Below the pieces are notes generated by a model. That model searched no databases. It was given only the letters and a program-made list of their open reading frames with translations, and was not told the origin of the DNA. From assembly GCA_027605045.1 (NCBI GenBank), contig JAQFWX010000001.1:2232001-2296000 (forward strand): DNA of 64,000 nucleotides, given 5' to 3'. The translations under genes were made by a program, and so were the position numbers. Below are positions 1-11,845 of the stretch, piece after piece (the stretch's first letter is position 1; each line of letters starts with the position of its first letter). This DNA is from Phallus indusiatus (Eukaryota; Basidiomycota; Agaricomycetes; Phallales; Phallaceae).

Positions 1-621
1 GGCCTTTTTCTCTGCCTAGGCAGAAGAAATATGAATCGGTGGATTAAAAATTACTACGGAGGCCAACGGCGAACCAACCCTTCAGTGGTAAATACACCAA
101 CACGGCTTGATCCCGAAAGGTACTTTTCGCTCTGATATTAAATTCCATATCCTCAAGTCGCTTTTAGATCACGAGTCTCAACAGCGTCTATCGAACTTCC
201 ACCTCTTCCTCAGGCCCCTTACCCTGGAAATCATCTCCCACCATACTCTTTGTTCGACTCAGATGCTTCTATCAACGATGCTAACGCTAGTTCTGAAACA
301 GACAATGAATCGTCCGACGCGATATCTGCAACAGAGTTCAGCATCGCACCGGAAGACACAAACTCCGAGGTAACATCTGTTGGCAATGACAACGAATTTC
401 CCGTGCCTCCTACACCTTTAATTCCGACCATCCCGCTTCCTCTTCTCAGCAGCAACAATCATATTCCCCAACACGACTCCAGCTCCGATTCAGCGAGTGA
501 TCACGGCATACATCAAGGCTTTTTAGCCGACCAACCTGTGAACAGCGATAATTCAAGTGGGGACTACAACTCAAATTTCAACATTGAAACAATTGGAAGC
601 TTGGGACTGATATTCGAATGA
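1..621 (+). CDS. Small single-pass membrane protein, family with G-S-L-G-L-I tail, copy A1 (5' end outside window)
   Basis: Two exons are visible, 1-119 and 168-621, joined in phase 2; the upstream part lies outside the window. The first codons encode the hydrophobic end of a membrane segment followed by basic residues (GLFLCLGRR), then a juxtamembrane stretch with YYGGQRRTNP. The rest is a long Ser/Asp-rich cytosolic-type tail with proline motifs (PPLPQAPYPG, LPPYS, PTIPLP) and the C-terminus GSLGLIFE. Copy A2 (19.0-20.0 kb, +) is the closest relative and copies B1 and B2 are more distant. All keep the same intron before the SRVS or SQVS motif. The family has no function known to me. The PPxY-like motifs could bind WW domains, which is inference. 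Gene structure is well supported by the paralogues. Confidence 0.7.
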
Positions 622-3600
622 TGTTGATCCTTTATGTCAGATTAGATTAATAATAAGATGTTGTTGCTACTTGGCTATAAGCATTCGAGTTACGAACTCT
701 CAATACAAAGTATTTGTTCAGCTAAATTAATTTGCGCTATAAATAATACTACTTGGCACATCAGGGTACATCTTCTCACGCAATGCAAAATTGAGATTTG
801 TGAAGTTAAAAATAACTAGTCATATATGTATACGCTGGAACGTTCGGGTCATCCATTATATTGACGCTTTGACCCAGATTAAACCCCTGGATCGGGGACG
901 CCCATCGCCGAGTGCCAAAAGTTGAATCCAAAGCTGTGTTAACCTCATAGCAATGATGGTCCAAAGATCGGATATGTAGCAGTGCACTGAGTAGCATCAT
1001 CTTTTGTGCATGGCTCATCATAGTTCGTATTCTTGACAATCAAATAAAATTTATGCCACTCCATCGTGCTTAGACGATCTTCATTTCAACTCTTTGACTC
1101 TGCGGACGAACATAAGTTGTGTATCTTGTTCCGAATAGATCGATAGCTCAAAGCATGATCATAATATGTAGGCGTGATCTTTCCCACTTTCGTCCAAACC
1201 ATCAATATCAGTCGATGATCGATATCGACGAGGATCAATGATTGCGAATTTGCCATCCATTGCATGTTTGTCGGTCTTAAACATTGTTTCAAGTTGCAGC
1301 GACCACCAACGGTACATTTGATGTCTCTTTTATTACTTATTCGATTCCTGGGCTCCGGTTTAATCAAGGGACAGACAAAAGGGGAAGACTGGATCCAATA
1401 ACGCTTTCAAACATTTCCTCCCTGCTCAATTCGCAAGAAGCGTCAATTCGACAAGAGTGAGTATTATTTATGTATAGGACTTTGATACGAATTTTGATTT
1501 ATCAAACATGGCACTCAAACAAAATTGCTATTTGTCCCTTCGACCTTTACCCCCCTCCTCTGTTATACTCTCCGTAATTCCCTTGCTGGCCTTGTCTCAT
1601 ATATTGCGAAGGGTACAATACTGCTATGGCTCAGACTGTTGACGATATTCGTTGTTGGTATTGTTGGTGTCAACTTTCAAGAGGTCAGAACCTGATAAAT
1701 TTAGTAAAGCGAAAAATCGGATTAGCCGTTTAGTCTCAAACCTCCACGATGCTGCTCAAGTTTATTACCATTATTTTGCTGAGCGAATGTTGGTTTGGAA
1801 TTCAGTGATACGTTCGGCCATTTGATTGTTCTGGGCACGTCGACGGTCGAAAACTGATCTTGGGAATCCCGCATCGTTCACGCCTACGTTACTTTCAGCC
1901 AGAACATCAACCGTCGCTGTCATTGTTGGCTTTTATTTTATGGTCCGGAAAACTTTCCATGTGTCAAGTGCGACAGTCCCCCGTGTTCGGCCCCTTTCAG
2001 TGATACAGTGTGTCGTCTTCAGTTCTGTCAGCCTTACATGGTGGGATATCCCAAATTACGGTCATGCTGATAATTAAAGCTCATACGCGTTCGTGATCCT
2101 GAAACGAGTGACGTCTACGGTCTGTTGCCTTCACCCCAATTAAAATCGGAGGACCGTGCGACCAATAATGTTCAGATGTCAGTGTCATTTCTAATTCAAA
2201 AACAGATGGAATAAAGACCTCGGATATCTCAATTAGACATTCTCTCTCTCTCTCACACCCAAATTCAATGTCATGAGCTACACACGTATTATGATGAAAT
2301 GCAACATTAGCACCTGCGCACTGCAAGAAAAGAAAAGGAAGCGATCGTGGTACACCGATGAATGACAATAAGGTGTCTTTGGGACCCCGTACTCAGAGCA
2401 GATAAGATCATGATACGAAAACAATGAGGTCGCAAAGCGTATTAGCCGTCCTCATCTACAGCGAACTTTCATCACAAGTCAGAGGAAATGGTTGTCGAAC
2501 GGCGGATTTTAACAATTCACATATGTTACTCAACACACTTATATTATGATCAGAAAAGGATTGGTTCAGCCGAAATTTCACACCTGGCATGTTCAGGTTC
2601 ACTAAAATCAAAACGACACTGTCCGCCGATTAAAGGCTGTCCATCTCGCAAGTCCATCATCAAGCTTCTCGATGATAGTTTATCCTCAGAGGTGAGAGAT
2701 CTCAGCTCGAAAGTTCAGCGTGACCGGACACACGGGAAGGGTGTCATCGTCAAGACTTTGGCACAGATGACGGAATGAATCGATGATGTTGTATCTACAG
2801 GGAACAACTGGGAGTCTTTTTTGGAACAACCAGCATCCATTTGAATCATGATAGATGTCAAAGCTTCCCTATCCGGATGTCACTCGGCGCAGGAATTACT
2901 TATCGAATGTTTCTCAAATACTTTCATCATTACAGCGGATCCATTCAACCGCATCCTTGAACCCAAAAGGTGTTTGTCGAAGCGTAACGACGACGTTTGT
3001 CGGCTAGCACCAAGAACAGAATCCGATCTCGGAATGCTAGCTAGTTAGTGATCAAGGTGAGACGGGAAGTTAGTCTTACGCGGACCTTCTTTATTTTGTA
3101 TAGGCTGTCCCATTCGCGCAGTGGCGCAATCCTGACTGATGAATGAACATTAATAAACTTTCAATGCTAAAAACGGCCGCGGTGCGCAGTAGCTTCTCAG
3201 TTCCATCAATTTTCAGTTATCTCCTGAGAATCAATCCTGAAACCATCGTAAAAGCACCCATCGGCTTCCAAAAAGTTCAGGTAACATTCTGTGCACCCAA
3301 TTATTTACAAGAGCTGAGAAGATGAAACAAAACATAGGCAACGTTTTACATCATCCTGGTGACGAAAACTGAGAACAGCCGATCCACCATTGGAAAACAA
3401 GGAAGGTAATCAGATCACTTTTGAGAAACGAACTTTAACAACCAACTGACCGGCAAACAGTAAAAAAAAAACAAAGAAAATGCATAGCTTCTAGGGCTAC
3501 GCGCAAAGATACGACTTTGATAAAATAAATTGAAATAGTAAGTAAATACAATCACATCACTTCTCCTGAATCCCACGATGCTCATGCAAAACACAACTCA

Positions 3601-4292
3601 GATCAGCTGATATCGTTTAAGTTGTCTAAAAGTCCCATCAATTTTACAAACTTGGAAAAGCGTTTTTACTTGAACTATCCGACCCGATATGTGCACCTTC
3701 GTTTATCGTGATTGTACACATATATATCCCACCATTGCTATAGTTTCATACGCTGATAAGATTTTTCCACGTATAAAATTAATTGGAAGGGAATGCTGAT
3801 GAATCGTCTGGGTCAGGCATTGCATTTTGCTATAACTACCGTGATCATCTATCGTAAAGACCACAGTATACTTCGAAGCGGAGTCTTTCAACCAACCGTG
3901 GGCAGAACATTAAATCAAACCTATAGCTCAATTTTTATGCAGCCGCTGAAACTTAGTAATCAACTTTGAAGCACATTCATCTTGAAACTTCCAGAGCGCC
4001 CTGGAGGTTTCATGATGGGGAAATGTGCTTCAGAGCCGAACCCAGATCACTGATCCGCGGCCGCTATACAAAGGCACAAAGGCTAAAGCGAGATAAGTTC
4101 AATCAAGGGAGAAAGTCTTTCACAGCTTTGTCATGTGATCAAATGAAAATGATGATTAGAATACTCAGCAGCTTTCAAGGCTTACTCCAATTACTATTTA
4201 ACGCATCACCCTTCCTGTTTGCCTCTCAAGTTACTGGTTCCATTTTACCCTCATTCATAATTGTGTTCGCACTCCGACCCATCATTCTGAAA
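622..4292. other. Intergenic stretch with decayed duplicated sequence
   Basis: No convincing gene. About 806-1,160 is similar to 20,220-20,620, and a short patch near 1,890-1,930 resembles 20,880-20,930, so the duplicated block extends past the A1 gene. The two copies offer different short minus-strand frames here (about 77 and 65 residues, sharing an FGT..ASP pattern), which suggests a decayed gene. Several ORFs under 100 codons between 1.8 and 3.3 kb have no recognisable motif. A CT run lies near 2,240-2,256. Confidence 0.5.
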
Positions 4293-6038
4293 ATGAATCA
4301 TAACAACAGTGCTATCAATGCCACCTCCACTACTGGTAGTGCGGTCCCTTCACAACTAATCCAAGAACTGTATTTAGGGTGGGTTATTATCTCGAATATT
4401 AGGTGTTCATCTGATAATCATATACTAGATACGTTTTCAGTCTCGTCTGTGCCAGTAGCTTCAGTGCGTTATTTTATACTATCTGATACGCTAGTTCAAT
4501 GACAAAAGTAATATCTTAGCACTTGCTCTCTACAATACGGTGCTAGATATGTCACGAGAAGCAATGTATATGTGGCTATCATCCAAACCCTTCAGCATTC
4601 TAACTCTACTTTACGCTTTTACGAGGTATGGAGTGTTAGTCAGCCAAGGAATTGTCCTTTGGGTGTTTTTTTTGCCAGTAAGCCGAACAATTTTGAGCCG
4701 TTTTCAGATAATCTACACAAGTGCTTATTGATGCAGGCGAGGTAAGACATCGTTACCACAAAAAAATGGGAAACTCAAAAGGAGAGAAAGCTTTTGTAAT
4801 CTCCTGAATATCCTGGAAAGTGTTGCAATATCTGCGACGACTATTGGTGCCGTATGTGAGTGTAAAACACGTTTTACGCATTTTAGGAATGGTTTTAAAT
4901 ACATGCATTATTATTAGGTATATTGATCATTCGAGTGTACGCACTATCTGGGGAGAACAAAGTCATATTCGGAATCTTAACCTTTTTCCTCATGGGAGGG
5001 CTTATCACCCGCCTTTATGGTAAACATTATCAGTACAATGGGAAACGTAGCATATTTGACTTTTGTTGTAGGCATGGTAGGGACTAGTGTCTGCGTCAAC
5101 GGTCAAATCGGGTTTGTGATAAGTCTCAGGCTATGTTAAATTATGATTTGGTTTTAAAATGGTTCTATAGCGTTTCACGTAGGTTTAGAAGTGTACCTCT
5201 GAATCATAATGATAATTTTAAGGATCGTGATATAATTCAGCCGTTTCTCTCCTGACAGGCACAATCTCAAATATTCTCTATCTTTCAATAGACATACTTG
5301 TCTTTTTTGTTAGTTTATGGAAGGTTTGGGGTACATGGAAATCGAAGGGTGAAATTGGAGTCAGAAATCATAATGGCATTGTTTCAGTATTACTCAAACA
5401 AAGTAGGCTTTGATTATGTCCTTAGTAAAACTGCTTCTGATAGGTAATTAAAGCTGTATCACGGTTTGGGTAGGTTCAAACAAGGTTTAATTCTTCTACC
5501 AATCTCTGATATTTAGAAAGCGCTATAGTTATTTTGGACAGTGCTCTTCTAATACTTGACCTGGTGAGATCTAAGACAGCTTTTCTGATCATGTTTTCTG
5601 GAGTTTGATTATTTTTTTTGGTAGACCAAGTGTAATATCGTAAATGCGCTCTGTTCAGAATGAAACGTATACGGATACAGTTTCTCATTCAAATTCACAT
5701 ATAGGCTGTAGTCGCTATTTTAGGCAGTTTAGAGACTAGGTGTGGTTTGGCTTTACCGTCCCGAGGTCATTACGCTCACTGTCTGATCAAGTTTATCCGC
5801 CATTTTAATTTCCGGTTTCACTTTGGAACTTCGTCAACGAAACATGGCAGTAATTCAAGCTTCAAATATAACATTACCGACAATTTCATTTGAGGGCATG
5901 GCGGATTATATACATCAATCCATTATGGTGGAAATGAGCGATTATGAAAACGTCGATGTGATGGTCCTCGAAGGAGGTGATAACGATCTTCCCGAGGTCG
6001 AAGCTGGATGTTCGGAAACTGGGTCGATTTTAGTATAG
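4293..6038 (+). CDS. DUF6533-type fungal seven-helix membrane protein, + strand copy
   Basis: Multi-exon gene modelled against the inverted paralogue at 11.8-13.6 kb. Exon 1 begins at 4293 (MNHNNSAINAT). Later exons encode a hydrophobic segment, the DUF6533 hallmark (REAMYMW then LYAFTRYG), and a loop ending in TTIG. The next segments read ILIIRVYALSGENK, then FLMGGLITRLYG, then LVFFVSLWKVWGTWK. The last exon (about 5,815-6,038) starts FTLELRQRN and ends in an acidic tail. Intron positions match the paralogue, including a short one inside the first helix (donor GTGCGTTAT). The stretch encoding the last helices (5.4-5.8 kb) is hard to model and may be damaged. Family members are predicted integral membrane proteins of basidiomycetes with unknown function. 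A truncated product cannot be excluded. Confidence 0.6.
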
Positions 6039-6382
6039 TAATTGCGCTTACCTTTGGCATGCTGGTCAGCCAATATTTGTCATTCTGTCAACAAACTTCG
6101 AGCAAATACATTCTTTTAGCCTATGTGCGCGACTGTCACTCCCTGGGCGAAGTTATTGATCACAGCGAGGTATTGTAGCACTTTAGACACGGAAATAATG
6201 TTTTCTATCCTCCTCTCGACTAAAATTTGGATTCATTAAAGTATAAAGGATACTGCGCGTTTCCGGCCCTTTCATATTGGTGTGATGATATGTGCATGAA
6301 TTAAGTCCGGTATAAGCAAAGGGTTCTGAAATTGATGCAAGTCGTTAAACTTCAGTGGGTTCTGCGCCAACGTGCACTCATC

Positions 6383-7322
6383 CTAGTCGGCTTCATCCCC
6401 AGCTTCTAAATCGCCCTCCAATCCGCCTCCATCATCCACAAACTCATCGTCGTCATGATTCCACGCCATCTGTTCCTCTTCCTCCTCCGCCAAGTCTTGT
6501 TCAGGCTCTGCTTGACTGTGCTCGGGATATTCAACATCGGGTAAAATTTCTTCATCCCCATCTTTAAGAACGACACGTGTCAGAGAGAAAGAGAAATATC
6601 CATGTTATTCAAATGTGTACATAATCTGGCCCCCGAATGTCTCTGTCAAAGAGTTTCTAATATTTCGTCCATGGTGTGATTTAGTCGTTCTTCGCGTTCT
6701 TCCACTATCTATTAAGGGAGCAGGTCAAACCGAGAAACCGTATTTACAATGAATGAGGAAGGTATCGCATACAACATACAGTTCCACTGCCTGAGTAGAA
6801 GCAATATTTACAATCTGAAGTTTTTCAGCTTTGGTAAGGCCGTATTTTCGTAAGCTTCTGGTGAGCGAGGTGATGCCGCTCGCACTTGGGCGTGGTGGGC
6901 TGGAAAGGAGCCGTAAGATGTGCAATAGCCTGGCGACAAAGCCAAGGGAACAAAAAATAAATACACCTTGATCAAATAGTATTCAAATGGAATAACATAC
7001 CTCAAATTCCACAGTTCGCAAGTTTTTACAAACTTCGGGTATGGGGGGCTGATGAGATACAAATGTACTGAACTCCGGGTCATCATCCTTGCTATTAATA
7101 TTGCCGTTTTGTTGCTGAAGCGTTGTTTCCTTTTCTTTTTGCAAGGCGAGAGCCGCTCTGGTTTCAGCTAACTGTTCTTGCTCGAGTTCACGGAGTAAGG
7201 CCAGGATTTCAAAGTTTGATAGCAGATGCGCACGGGGATTTACAACCTGGTTTATGTGAGAAATTTTGTTCCTCAGAGACAGAAAATGAAGTTTAGTTTA
7301 CAAACAAGATACTTACCTCCAT
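6383..7322 (-). pseudogene. RNA polymerase III subunit RPC9/RPC17 (CRCP family), apparently broken copy
   Basis: Minus-strand exons read as a C17/RPC9 protein, which pairs with C25 in the Pol III stalk and contacts TFIIIB. Exon 1 is only ATGGAG (7317-7322); exon 2 continues VVNPRAHLLSNFEILALL, the family's N-terminus. A later exon carries SLRKYGLTKAEKLQIVNIA, the family signature, then VEEREERLNHTMDEILETL. Two lesions are visible. The frame must shift by one base near 6,885 between a TAPFQPTTP stretch and SASGITSL. An in-frame TGA at 6646-6648 follows DEILETL, with no GT donor before it. Downstream, 6383-6561 still encodes a fully open acidic tail (DGDEEILPDVEYPE onward), as expected if it once was coding. 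Because the gene is essential in yeast, an intact copy should exist elsewhere, unless these are assembly errors. Confidence 0.75.
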
Positions 7323-8188
7323 TGAAATCAATTACATATGGCATTTTGCAAGGTCCCGGCTTCACGAAAATGGCACGCGTGGAAACTTTCACTGAGACCA
7401 GTCGACGCGTGGATGGGAGAGAATGTCAGGAGAGTGACATCATGGTGTCACGGTGACCGCGTGAACTCTTGTGGGCGCGTTGATAGAACCTTCGCTTTCA
7501 TCTCAACCTGTACACACAGCATTAGTGCACTAAGACTCAGCCCGGTGCAGCTAGAACGTCTATACGGAGCTCGATGACTGTTTCACTTCAACAAGCCATC
7601 GGCCATACCTGACAACTTACATTTGCCGTCCTTGCGGTGTTGATAGCAAGTCGGGTATCCGAGAGTCATACCTAGACTCAGCGTTATCCGTTAAGCATCC
7701 ATCTTCTGGGTTTGACCAATGATTAATTGGTTCTCATTGTAAAAGCTTCTACACCTTTTTCTCTACTAGGACTGACCCCCAATAGGTTGCGGCAAGACGG
7801 GTATAGCTATGTATAGATTTTGAATTCTTTTGTCAATAACAACAGAACATCGTTCATTGCTGTGTGAGCCTTAATCGATAATCATCTGCTGGTCACATCC
7901 ACATGTCTTGCCTTATGGTGCAGATACCATCAACGACGGTATAGGTATGAGTATAAATATATGATCACCTGTATTTACTTGCTAACATAATATTTAAGTT
8001 TATCACGAAGCTTTCACGAAGCTTACAAAAAATTCTGGCTTCCAGGTGTGCTTACATACACGCACTACGATCTCCCCTTTTCTGTTCTCATCAAGTTCCA
8101 TAACATAAATATATTGCTATCCCAAACTCGCGATTCCCACGTGACCTTGTTTCTTTCCGCTGTAAAGCAAAACGACCCTTCTGCCGCA
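7323..8188. other. Non-coding part of duplicated block B1
   Basis: No gene seen. From about 7,360 the sequence aligns with 21,450-22,233 at moderate identity. An example is the stretch around 7,530-7,640, with 'gctagaacgtct' and 'ggagctcgatgact' in both copies. It is the 3' flank of the B1 membrane protein gene on the minus strand. Confidence 0.6.
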
Positions 8189-9180
8189 TCATCCCAAGAT
8201 CAATCCCAAGCTTCCAGTCGGTTCCGTGTTTGAATTCAAGCTATCGTCCTCGTTCTCATGGCTTTGTGCATCAACCGGCGCAGACCAGGGGTGTATGCCG
8301 ATATGATTTTCGTAATTGAAAGGAATTGTATTGTATTGAGGATGATAACTGTATTCGTCAATAGGAGGGAGTGGAATGGTCGAAATAACAGGCGCAGGAG
8401 GTATGGACAGTTCACCGGAGCCGATTGAATTCAGAGACGTTACTGATGTTAGTGCCAATTCCAAGCTGGAGTTTGTGAGCGTCACAGTAGACAATTGATC
8501 GTCAGTCACATTGTCGGAAGGAAGGTCGCGAACGTTGTCGTATGACGGTGGGAGGATGTCTTCAAGGTGAGGAGGAATGGCTGGCAGCTCATGAGAACTT
8601 GACACCTGTGATCTAGGGAAACTCATAACAGAAGAGATCTAGAAAATGAGACTGAAACCAACCTGTTGGGGCTGAGACTTGTTACGGTTACCACTACTAA
8701 GGAATTGGTTCTTCGCTGACTGTAGTTCCTAGACCACCTGTCATGGCTCCTACAAGTGAAGCCCAAAGAAAGTAAAAGTACGATGCATATCACTACCAAA
8801 TTAAGTGTGTTTGGGAATTGCTCAATGAATAGAGAAATACTCATTGCTTGTAAGGCCCTCACCTAGTGCAGCAAAAATGATTCCACCTACGCATGCACCA
8901 TTGCACGGGACAGCTGGATCAATTGGACTCGACGTCGTCTGATAAAGACAACAACATGAGCGAGGACCGAGGTGAAAAAAGTGTAAGGAGGGGTGTGTAC
9001 ACTGACATTGACCGCCACAGTAGGAGTGGCAAGAGCAGATCTCGAGATAGGGGAAATGCCGTAAACAGCGCCAATACTTGCTGGAGAAGATTTCGGATTG
9101 GATACCTCTGGTCGCATGTCAGCGGCTTTAACGTTTTCTTGAGATGTCGTCACCCACCGTAGTCCGTAGACGTAGTCATC
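8189..9180 (-). CDS. Small single-pass membrane protein, G-S-L-G-L-I tail family, copy B1
   Basis: Exons on the minus strand: last exon 8189-8612, middle exon 8663-8792, and an upstream exon ending at 8863. The membrane segment reads CVGGIIFAALV then ICIVLLLSLGFT; a phase-1 intron (8793-8862) cuts it in two. The tail begins RWSRNYSQRRTN, enters the last exon through a phase-2 intron, continues with SSSHELPAIPPH and a Thr/Ser-rich stretch, and ends ISTIPLPP ... GSLGLILG. The extracellular side upstream (to about 9,180) is open in pieces only. Compared with B2 there appear to be two extra bases just before the QTTSSP stretch, so the 5' part may be frameshifted. No function is known. Orientation is opposite to A1, 7.5 kb away. 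Confidence 0.55.
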
Positions 9181-10009
9181 TAGCAGGCTTTAATTGTTGG
9201 AAATAGAAAGTAATGCTGTTGCGAGAAGCAAAATATTGAGGAGCTCTGGCGGCGTAATAAAAAATTCGAAAATGACCATTGAGCTTTTATGATGGCGTGA
9301 AGAAGGTTAGGCAAGAAACAAGGAAATTCATAAAAATCATTTTGACTCGCGCGCGAGGGAGAAAAAAAAATTGATTAGAGAAAAGACGCAGGACATCTCT
9401 CATTCGCTTAGGAAGTCGAAGCCGAGCCGGAAGTAAGACGGAAGTAAGAAGTCAACCAAAGTCTCATAGGATCTGTTATACATATAACGCTAATTTTTCT
9501 CACCATCATCGCGCTCCCGTGAAAAAATGTAACCCTTTTCTGACATGTCGTCCCTTTCTATTCCTTTTTGGCTCAGAAAATTTTTATGCTTTGCACTGCA
9601 CTGTTTTACCTAAATTCTCTAACAGAATTGCAGCAAGTGTAGCTTGTATCATTCTGACATATGGCGTCCAGATTAACCAATCATAACCAAGATTCGAGCT
9701 GAGTCCATGATCTTGTTCCGCATAGAATGCGATGAGGTCGGATGAGGTGCCATAAAATAGATGGTAACGCGATAAAACACGGTTATACTACGATTAATGT
9801 TATTGGCTCAACTCCGGTTTCTTTTTTGGATCAATTTGATTGTCCATCGGGTTACCTCATGTCAGACATACATGTCAAACTATGCATCTTTTCCCGTGAT
9901 TGGGTTGTGACAAGTCCTTCGAATAAGCTTTTTCTGTGCTGTCTCGTTTCTTCGTTTCTGCTGCCCTGTCTCGTTTCTGGGCGCCGGCGCTGTTCCTGCA
10001 GTGAGAAAG

Positions 10010-10310
10010 CCATACTGTTGAGTTAGTCGTCCCGTCCCGTCGAGGTAAGCGATACCGTAGGCCCAAAGGGCCGAGAAGCACCTTTCGTCGCTCAATAGTC
10101 CGCGCAGATTGCAGAGGTAGAAAGGCAAGGTTTTACGCATCATTCCTTCGGTGTCTCGGTATGCGGGGCAGTGTAGGAGGAGATGAATAGCAGTTTTGCA
10201 TCTCGTGGCACATTTGGGGCAAGTATAGGGGTCTCAGACCGCTGGATGCGATGAAGGTGTGCATTGAGTGACTCGGAAGCGTGACGCGCTTGACCGTCCA
10301 ACTGCATCCT
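10010..10310 (-). mobile_element. LINE (non-LTR retrotransposon) remnant, C-terminal zinc-knuckle region of the reverse transcriptase ORF
   Basis: Minus-strand frames read SESLNAHLHRIQRSETP and, one frame away, YTCPKCATRCKTAIHLLLHC followed by PAYRDTEGMMRKTLPFYL and LLSDERCFSALWAYG. This C-x2-C ... H-x4-HC-P-x-Y block, followed by a short helical tail, is the usual C-terminus of fungal LINE polyproteins. The two parts lie in different frames and no reverse transcriptase core is present, so this is a decayed 3' fragment. It lies inside a segment (about 9,310-10,340) that is absent from the matching position of block B2. That fits insertion after the duplication, or replacement. Confidence 0.7.
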
Positions 10311-10339
10311 TTTTCACCGATACTCCCCTTTCTTCCCAA

Positions 10340-11080
10340 CTCTGGACTTCGCTATACCCTGACTACTTAAGACCAGTTCCATTTAACGTTTATAGTTTTT
10401 GCTTTGTTCAGCACCAGCCCAGTTCTGAGGCCTGAGAGCATGAGTGCTCGGAAGACACGGACATCGCCTGTATCAGACATTGACGGTGTATCATATGTTA
10501 AAGGTTAGATGATCGACACCGTAGTGAAATACAATCCAAATGGATGCATATCATCTTGTCGTAAGCGTTTTTTTTTCAACACATTACGTTCATCACCGAG
10601 GAAGTTGCCTTCTCTGCATGTATAATACGTGGGGATTATGCTGTACGACAAGCCCACCCAACCCTCGTGATCCAGCTCTACAGTCTTACTCTCCAAATAA
10701 TGTGCCACATCACCTATCACTTCCCAACCCAAAGCACTGCTGTCGAAGATGATTCACACCTCCACCCGGACTTGCACCCAATCCAGCCCCCGCCATCTTC
10801 TGCTCAGATCATGCGTATGGGTGTATTGACACGTATTTTTAGAACGAACTACCACCGCCCATATTCTATTTTAGGATTCGTATGGGGACCTCGTAGAATA
10901 GACGTAGATATGAATCCCCAGGGGATGGCCACCGAAAATGTAGGAAATGTGCCCCAAGGGCCTATGTTCCGTAAGACGCGTATTTCGCTTGTTTCGTGCA
11001 CGTTACTGATATGACATTCATCTCTGACATGGATCAATTATCGGAGCAGGGATCTAGTTCTGGGGTTAAGAACAATCAGG
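10340..11080. other. Duplicated block B1, right part, with possible decayed exon
   Basis: Aligns with 24,600-25,640. Near 10,440 a short frame begins MSARKTRTSPVSDIDGVSYV and, in another frame, continues DTVVKYNPNG. The B2 copy has TVDDISYVK and AIIKCNPDG at the same spacing. Amino-acid level similarity in different frames suggests a former exon, perhaps the start of a BTB-like protein, but the domain itself is not visible. Frames on both strands are interrupted. Confidence 0.35.
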
Positions 11081-11518
11081 GTGTTGATAGGTTCGCCATT
11101 GCAAAACACGACTCAACAAAAACACCAGGTACTCGCGAACCATGACTCCAGTTCCCACCTCTGTAAAGGAAAAATCCACCACCGTTCCCACCGGCAAAAC
11201 TCCCTCAAGAAAGTGGAAAACGAGGAAGAAGAGTTAAATGAGTGCTTGGTCTCTACAAACGAATTGCGAAAAGACTTTGAGAACCGTGCGACCGGAACAG
11301 TAGAGCATCCCACTGTGGTTCCATTTTCAAAGGAATCAGAAACCTGCAGCGTCACATCGGAGTTCCCTCTAAGAGGGAACAAGCAAAACCCGAGTTGTGG
11401 ATATTCGGAGGAAAATAGAAAGCCGTATCGTTACATTGACTACCAGGTGGATAGTCAAAAAGCTCGACATCCACAAGTTTCATGTCGCAAGTGTGATGCG
11501 TGTGACGCGCCAATATAA
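11081..11518 (+). CDS. Hypothetical 145-residue ORF in block B1
   Basis: An uninterrupted hydrophilic frame with no recognised domain. It contains an acidic stretch (ENEEEELNE) and five cysteines in the C-terminal 55 residues. The B2 copy (about 25,690-26,010 and 26,385-26,460) keeps fragments of the same frame, such as VVPFSKEPEACSVT. It is broken there by stops and by inserted sequence that includes a solo LTR. Amino-acid changes between the copies are as common as silent ones, which argues against selection on the protein. It may be a chance ORF in decaying duplicated DNA. Confidence 0.2.
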   Translation: MLIGSPLQNTTQQKHQVLANHDSSSHLCKGKIHHRSHRQNSLKKVENEEEELNECLVSTNELRKDFENRATGTVEHPTVVPFSKESETCSVTSEFPLRGNKQNPSCGYSEENRKPYRYIDYQVDSQKARHPQVSCRKCDACDAPI

Positions 11519-11845
11519 GGTCGGAGTTTGTAAGTATTGAAGTCTCGTTCACCTCCTGCTTTTCAAGTTCGACAAAGCTGTCGCACAAAATAAAATACAT
11601 CTCAAGCTTCCGAATAATTAGTACAACATTTTCAAAATTACGAGATTATTGAGTGTTTGTATCCATGTTTCTGTCCGAATCATTCCTTTACTTTCTCAGG
11701 CTTGGAATTATAACGTTGGTCAGACCAGTCTTGCCGCATGTCCGACATTGGTACCTTGACGGTATAAATATATACTTTTTAAGATTGATCAAATTTTGGA
11801 TACTAAACTGACTAGCCATGCATCCCGAAAGTGAGTGCGATCACC

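Noticed and set aside
4293..4502. Reading the + strand DUF6533 copy as frameshifted because of the stop at 4500-4502
   Set aside because: A GTGCGTTAT intron, also present in the inverted paralogue, removes the stop and restores the frame.
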